From assembly GCA_903928445.1 (NCBI GenBank), contig CAIYRB010000133.1:1-64000 (forward strand): 64,000 bases of DNA. Reading direction: 5' to 3'. Positions within the stretch are counted from its first letter, which is position 1, and the number at the start of each line of letters is the position of its first letter. The stretch comes from an uncultured Pseudomonadota bacterium. GTDB lineage: Bacteria; Bdellovibrionota_B; Oligoflexia; Oligoflexales; CAIYRB01. Positions 59,868-64,000 of the stretch are shown here, piece by piece. Below the pieces are notes generated by a model, which was given only the letters and a program-made list of their open reading frames with translations, ran no database searches and was not told the DNA's origin. Both the position numbers and the translations under genes were made by a program.

Positions 59868-61628
59868 TTACTCGAGGGGCAGATCCTTCATGCCGCTGCG
59901 CAGAAAGGCCGGTACATCCAAGTCGTCCTCAGCGGCTGTCTTGCGCGGCGAGCGCATACGTTCGGCAAGCTCTAGCGCTTCGTCGATCTTCCGATCGATA
60001 TCGGTGGCGACAAAGCCACCATGAGCGTCGAAAATGCTGCCAAATGGTGAGTCCTTTACGGCACCTGGGCGCAGGTCAGCAGCCGCTAGAATCGGCCCAG
60101 CGGCACCTAGGTCGCTGCCTGCTATAGACCCTTCGCCGTGGCTTTCAAGCGGGGCAATAATCTGGGCTGACTGAACTGACTGGGCAAATTCAGCCTCGAT
60201 CAGCGGCTCACGCCGCAAGTGCTGATCTAGACCTGGATGAGCACCCGAGGCTTCCTGAAGATGACTGGGTTCACCGGCCAGAAAGGACAGGTCCTCGTCG
60301 CCGGCAGCTTCTTGGCCGGCAGTTTCATTTTCGAAATCCAAAGTCCACCGCGTAAGCTCCTGAGTCTCGTCAAACGAGGCGCCACTCAGCGGTTGAACTT
60401 CAAACGGCGCTTGCGCTGCCTGGGGGAGTTCAATTGCGTGTTCAGAGCTTGACTGAGGATGCTGGAGAAGCGCGCCGGTGTTTGGACGCTGCTCCGGGAC
60501 CGCTGGCGCCGCAGTTGGTGTGACTTCGAGTCGACTTGTGTCATTCACCGACTTGGTTGCAACAGTACTTACGGGTGTAGTCAAGCGGGATGCAAAAGGG
60601 GAGGGTAGCGACGGCGCTGGCCGACTCATTTTGGCGTTGTTAACCGCGTCGAGTTCGTCTTTGTCGACAGGGAATCCCGTCGCTATGACTGTGACTCGCA
60701 TTTCGTCGCCAAGGGTGTTGTCGATCACGGCGCCAAAGATGATATTGGCATCTTCATGAGCCGCCTCTTGTACGATCGAGCAGGCTTCGCTGACTTCCAT
60801 GAGGCCGACGTCAGACCCAGCAGTGATATTGATTAGGATGCCGGTCGCACCTTCGATATCTATGTCTTCAAGCAGCGGCGAGCAAATCGCCATGCGCGCT
60901 GCCTTCGTCGCGCGGCCCTCACCGCGAGCCGAGCCAATTCCCATCAGCGCCTGGCCCATGCAGGACATGATGGTCTTAACATCGGCAAAATCAACGTTGA
61001 CCTCGCCTGGTACATTGATGATGTCGCTAATACCGCGGACTGCATTCACCAAGACTTCATCAGCCATTTTGAAGGCATCGATCATGCTGAGCGATGGCGA
61101 CGCCACTTGGAGCAGACGTTGATTTGGAATGGTGATCAGCGTGTCGACACATTCTCGCAAGCGTGCAATGCCAAGGTCAGCATGCTTACGGCGGCGCTTG
61201 CCTTCAAAGGCGAATGGCTTGGTCACGACGGCTACGGTCAGTGCACCAAGTTCGCGGGCAATCTGTGCAACCACCGCCGCACCACCTGTACCGGTGCCTC
61301 CGCCCATTCCAGCGGTGATAAAGACCATATCCGCGCCGGATAGGATTTGCTGGATTTCGTGGCGATCCTCGAGAGCTGCATCGCGACCAATGTCGGGGTC
61401 AGCGCCCGCCCCCAACCCCCGCGTCAAGGCTTTGCCTACTTGCAACTTGCTGGTTGCGAGGGAAAATCGCAGAGCTTGAACATCGGTATTTACCGTGATG
61501 AAGTCGACGCCATCGAGGCTGCTACGGATCATGGTGTTTACGGCGTTACCGCCGCCCCCGCCAACGCCGATCACCTTTATGCGTGCGGCTGGTCCGGGTG
61601 TTGGGACGTTGTCATTTTCAAAAGACAT
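59868..61628 (-). CDS. ftsZ: Cell division GTPase FtsZ with long linker
   Basis: FtsZ forms the division ring. The 586-residue chain has the tubulin-like core with IGVGGGGGNAVN, the signature GGGTGTG at about 109-115 and NVDFADVKTIMSCMG. The core ends near residue 325; about 240 residues of Pro/Ala/Glu-rich linker follow, then the conserved C-terminal peptide DDLDVPAFLRSGMKDLPLE that binds FtsA/ZipA-type tethers. E. coli FtsZ is 383 residues, so the extra length is linker. It has its own strong promoter in the gap after ftsA. Confidence 0.97.
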   Translation of the reverse strand: MSFENDNVPTPGPAARIKVIGVGGGGGNAVNTMIRSSLDGVDFITVNTDVQALRFSLATSKLQVGKALTRGLGAGADPDIGRDAALEDRHEIQQILSGADMVFITAGMGGGTGTGGAAVVAQIARELGALTVAVVTKPFAFEGKRRRKHADLGIARLRECVDTLITIPNQRLLQVASPSLSMIDAFKMADEVLVNAVRGISDIINVPGEVNVDFADVKTIMSCMGQALMGIGSARGEGRATKAARMAICSPLLEDIDIEGATGILINITAGSDVGLMEVSEACSIVQEAAHEDANIIFGAVIDNTLGDEMRVTVIATGFPVDKDELDAVNNAKMSRPAPSLPSPFASRLTTPVSTVATKSVNDTSRLEVTPTAAPAVPEQRPNTGALLQHPQSSSEHAIELPQAAQAPFEVQPLSGASFDETQELTRWTLDFENETAGQEAAGDEDLSFLAGEPSHLQEASGAHPGLDQHLRREPLIEAEFAQSVQSAQIIAPLESHGEGSIAGSDLGAAGPILAAADLRPGAVKDSPFGSIFDAHGGFVATDIDRKIDEALELAERMRSPRKTAAEDDLDVPAFLRSGMKDLPLE

Positions 61629-61711
61629 GAACGCATCTCCCTCACGGCAAGGTCTGTGTAGTCCACAAGAACTCGGATAAATCGACGGTAACGATGATGG
61701 CAGTATGCATG

Positions 61712-61741
61712 ATTATAGGAATAACCAAGGAAACCTGTCAA
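61712..61741 (-). promoter_or_regulatory. Consensus sigma-70-type promoter for ftsZ
   Basis: On the minus strand TTGACA (61736-61741) and TATAAT (61712-61717) are both exact, 18 bases apart. Transcription would start some 75 bases upstream of ftsZ. The -35 box is part of an imperfect inverted repeat at 61731-61757 (AAACC-TGTCA / TGACACGGTTT), a possible operator. Confidence 0.75.
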
Positions 61742-61781
61742 ATTTCTGACACGGTTTGTCCGGCTTAGCGCAACGCGCCCC

Positions 61782-63023
61782 TTAGCTTAGCTCGCGGATC
61801 CAATTGAAGAACTGCCCGATGTAGCGGTTCGTCCATGAGACTTTTCGGGTTCTTTCGAGATCTCCAAGACGGCCGATCTCGAGGTTTAACAAGCCGATGA
61901 CGGTGGCGAATTTGGTCGGATGGGGAGAGCGCGCCAAAGCCGCCTCAGCGCTGACACTTCCGTCCTCGTCGCTTAACATCGGTCGGGCCCGAGCAACCGG
62001 GATGTGGAGTCTTGACTGGAAGTATTCGGTGATGCCGATGACGTCAGCGCCACCTCCAGTTAGGAGCAGACCAGCTCCTAAGGCACCCCGATGCGGATAG
62101 AGCTCTCGCGCCAATAGCGCGCTAAGTTCCTGAAGCCTGGGTAGTAGCACGGGATTGGTATCAGCTTCGCCAACTAGTTTCTCGGTGCCTCGGATGTCCG
62201 CAACGGTCATTTGATCCCCAGGCCGAGGCTTCACGCCAAACCGGAGCTTCACCGTTTCGGCGACCTCGTGACTAAGACTGAGGCCGATGGCCAGGTCATT
62301 TGTCATGAGCTTACCGGCGACATTCACCGTGAAGGCGAAGACGGGCCTCCCGCCTTTAAAGACAAGTCCGTCAGTTGTACCGCCACCGATATCTGCCATG
62401 GCGACGCCCAGCTGTTTGAATGCGTCGGGCACCGTCACCGAGGCGGAGGCGAATGGCTCTGAATAAAGTCGCACGACTTGGAGACCAGAGTCATTGCAGA
62501 CGTCGACGATGTCCTTCATGTAATACTTGTCGGCGTCGATTAAAAAGAACTCGCCGGTCAAGCTCTTGCCGCGAAAGCCGCGGGGATCATCGATGGTTTC
62601 GCGGGCATCAACGCGGTAGCCAATGGGCACCGTATGCAGTAACTCCCGGCCATCGCTCGGCTGATCCGCCTCGACTTGCTCCATGAGGGCAAGCAGGTCT
62701 TGCGACGTCACCGCAGGACCCTCTAGAAGGCGCGTTGCGCTGACGACGCGACTGCCTAAGTGGCTACCCGCAACCCCGACGACGACCCGACTGATGTCGG
62801 TGCCAAACTCCTTCTCGGCGAGTTCCAGCAAGGTACGCAGTGCTGCCTTTGCTTGCTCGATATTTGCTAGCATACCGCGGCGCATGCCGTCGGCAGGCAC
62901 GCTGACGGTTGCGACACTGTAGCCCTCTTGGCCTGGAACCTCCCGCAGCGTCGCCAAGCAAAACTTGGTGGTACCTAGATCCAAGCTAAATAAGTGCTTT
63001 AAATGTTTCGCCTTGGGAAGCAT
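61782..63023 (-). CDS. ftsA: Cell division actin-like protein FtsA
   Basis: FtsA anchors FtsZ to the membrane. The 413-residue chain has the actin-fold motifs FSLDLGTTKFCLA, the FtsA-specific 1C insertion, MADIGGGTTDG and LLTGGGADVIGI, and a C-terminal amphipathic helix (TNRYIGQFFNWIREL). It follows ftsQ by 51 bases, and a 153-base gap with a promoter leads to ftsZ. Confidence 0.97.
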   Translation of the reverse strand: MLPKAKHLKHLFSLDLGTTKFCLATLREVPGQEGYSVATVSVPADGMRRGMLANIEQAKAALRTLLELAEKEFGTDISRVVVGVAGSHLGSRVVSATRLLEGPAVTSQDLLALMEQVEADQPSDGRELLHTVPIGYRVDARETIDDPRGFRGKSLTGEFFLIDADKYYMKDIVDVCNDSGLQVVRLYSEPFASASVTVPDAFKQLGVAMADIGGGTTDGLVFKGGRPVFAFTVNVAGKLMTNDLAIGLSLSHEVAETVKLRFGVKPRPGDQMTVADIRGTEKLVGEADTNPVLLPRLQELSALLARELYPHRGALGAGLLLTGGGADVIGITEYFQSRLHIPVARARPMLSDEDGSVSAEAALARSPHPTKFATVIGLLNLEIGRLGDLERTRKVSWTNRYIGQFFNWIRELS

Positions 63024-63074
63024 GGCGGATCCATCGTGGAAAGAACATGTTAGTCGGAGCTGCTCTATTAATCG

Positions 63075-63941
63075 TCACATTTTCTTCAGCTTTATGAAAG
63101 CCTTCCCTTGATAATCTAGCTCGATTCGTAAAGCTTGCTCCTTTCTTTTCGCCAACTTGTCCAGGATCCCTTGGAGTTTATCTAACTTGGGTGCAAAGGG
63201 TGCCCGCCCTAGCGCCACCTCGGTGCCCTGAGGCGGCAGCTGCGCGAAAAAGCCGCGGTATCTGCGTACCTCGAGCTTGGCAAAGGAAAAGCCCTTAGCG
63301 TGACCCTCGGCCAAGAGCTCAACGGCCTCCTTGGTCAGGGCTCTTTCTTCTGAGTTTAGGATCATGGTGAGGTCCCCGGCCGTGCTGAAGCGTCGGCCAT
63401 GCTCAAAGACCCCTGTTAAAATTGGGCCAGGACAGGTGTTTGACTGGCCGTCAGGAACTTGGCCGTAAACTTCCCCTGTGGTCGAAATATAGCGCCAGAG
63501 GTCCGCCTCTATGCACAAGGCGGCATGGCGCGGCGTCACGCTGATAGCGATCATCCTACCTGAGACCTTGACCAAGCGAACATCGGCGTAGGCATCTAGC
63601 TTTTGGATGGCAAGGCCGGCTTTAGTCAGTTCTGCGAGTGACGCACCGCCAATGAGTGATCTGGCGGTGGCGATGATCTGAGTTTGCGCTGATTCACTAA
63701 GCGGAAGGTCGTCTCTGAGCTTCAAGGAGAATTGCCAGTCGGCTCGTGCGAGAACAGGGGGGGCGACGTCCTGCTTTCTTCTGGAGCCTAGGCCTTGGTA
63801 GATGAGGGCAGATAAAATCAGGGCTGCGGCGCCTAGTACAAGCCCTTTGAACACGGGCCTAGTCCAAACCGGCCGTTTGGCCCGCAGTCTTTGCCGCTTC
63901 AGTACCGATTCAGGGCGCCCCTTGCCGCGACGGTGTTTCAT
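63075..63941 (-). CDS. ftsQ: Cell division protein FtsQ/DivIB
   Basis: The 288-residue bitopic protein has a basic cytoplasmic N-terminus (HRRGKGRPESVLKRQRLRAKR), one membrane helix (VFKGLVLGAAALILSALIYQ), a POTRA-like domain and a beta domain (ILNSEERALTKEAVELLAEGHAKGF). It links early and late division proteins. AAGG nine bases before ATG 63941 sets the start, inside the 3' end of murC. Identification rests partly on its place before ftsA. Confidence 0.9.
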   Translation of the reverse strand: MKHRRGKGRPESVLKRQRLRAKRPVWTRPVFKGLVLGAAALILSALIYQGLGSRRKQDVAPPVLARADWQFSLKLRDDLPLSESAQTQIIATARSLIGGASLAELTKAGLAIQKLDAYADVRLVKVSGRMIAISVTPRHAALCIEADLWRYISTTGEVYGQVPDGQSNTCPGPILTGVFEHGRRFSTAGDLTMILNSEERALTKEAVELLAEGHAKGFSFAKLEVRRYRGFFAQLPPQGTEVALGRAPFAPKLDKLQGILDKLAKRKEQALRIELDYQGKAFIKLKKM

Positions 63942-63999
63942 GCAACGCATCCTTAAGCTGATAGGCGACGTGTCCGACGTCACCAGCACCAACGGTCAG
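63910..63999 (-). CDS. murC: UDP-N-acetylmuramate--alanine ligase, C-terminal end only (partial)
   Basis: The minus strand entering from the right edge reads LTVGAGDVGHVAYQL and ends 14 codons later at TGA 63910-63912, matching the C-terminal GAGD motif of MurC. Only 29 residues are in the window. It overlaps the ftsQ start by 32 bases, so murC-ftsQ-ftsA are probably one transcript, as in dcw clusters. murB and ddl do not lie between them. Confidence 0.6.
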   Translation of the reverse strand: MTVGAGDVGHVAYQLKDALHETPSRQGAP

Positions 64000-64000
64000 G

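Overview
The window looks like the replication-origin region of a Gram-negative chromosome, most likely from a deltaproteobacterium-like lineage (Bdellovibrionota/Oligoflexia is my best guess; no rRNA is present to prove it). The evidence is an outer-membrane LPS export cluster (lptC-lptA-lptB) with kdsD and rpoN, several lipoproteins, and paired b/b' ATP synthase subunits encoded directly after parAB, an order common in deltaproteobacteria. Nothing looks like a phage, plasmid, insertion sequence or CRISPR locus, and the genes are dense, intact and mostly housekeeping.

Layout. 0.2-5.2 kb: methyltransferase, small secreted protein, beta-carbonic anhydrase, a compact SET-domain protein, and the agmatine-to-putrescine pair aguA-aguB. 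5.3-5.7 kb: two serine tRNAs. 5.7-10.3 kb: CapA-like protein, HtpX protease, a lipoprotein, malate dehydrogenase and a membrane-anchored zinc-ribbon protein. 10.5-15 kb: three uncharacterised genes, one a metallo-beta-lactamase-fold protein that has lost its metal ligands, then ftsK. 15-17.2 kb: two glycosyltransferases with a small exported protein. 17.5-22 kb: glycine cleavage system gcvT-gcvH-gcvP. 22-29.5 kb, minus strand: pyrG-kdsD-lptC-lptA-lptB-rpoN-rapZ. 29.7-32.1 kb: a lipoprotein and a translationally coupled exported protein.

32.5-46 kb, minus strand: dnaA, the oriC-like spacer, then dnaN-gyrB-gyrA-gatC-gatA-gatB, a beta-lactamase-fold hydrolase and a FAD amine oxidase, closely packed or overlapping. 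46.2-48.1 kb, plus strand: the first ATP synthase block (atpZ, atpI, atpB, atpE), closed by a strong terminator. 48.2-49.96 kb has no convincing gene. It carries three perfect 16-bp parS palindromes, a 20-bp tandem array with regularly spaced A-tracts, and inverted repeats. parA-parB follow, then the second ATP synthase block (atpF', F, H, A, G, D, C), coupled to a glycosyltransferase and an epimerase. 59.9-64 kb, minus strand: murC (3' end only), ftsQ, ftsA and ftsZ.

The central theme is one locus for chromosome replication, segregation and division: dnaA/oriC/dnaN/gyrase, parS/parAB, ftsK and ftsQAZ. The most unusual signals are the A-tract array between parS sites, a DnaA-trio-like unwinding element in oriC, the catalytically dead MBL-fold protein, RapZ lacking its Walker A lysine, and a near-consensus ftsZ promoter overlapping an inverted repeat.
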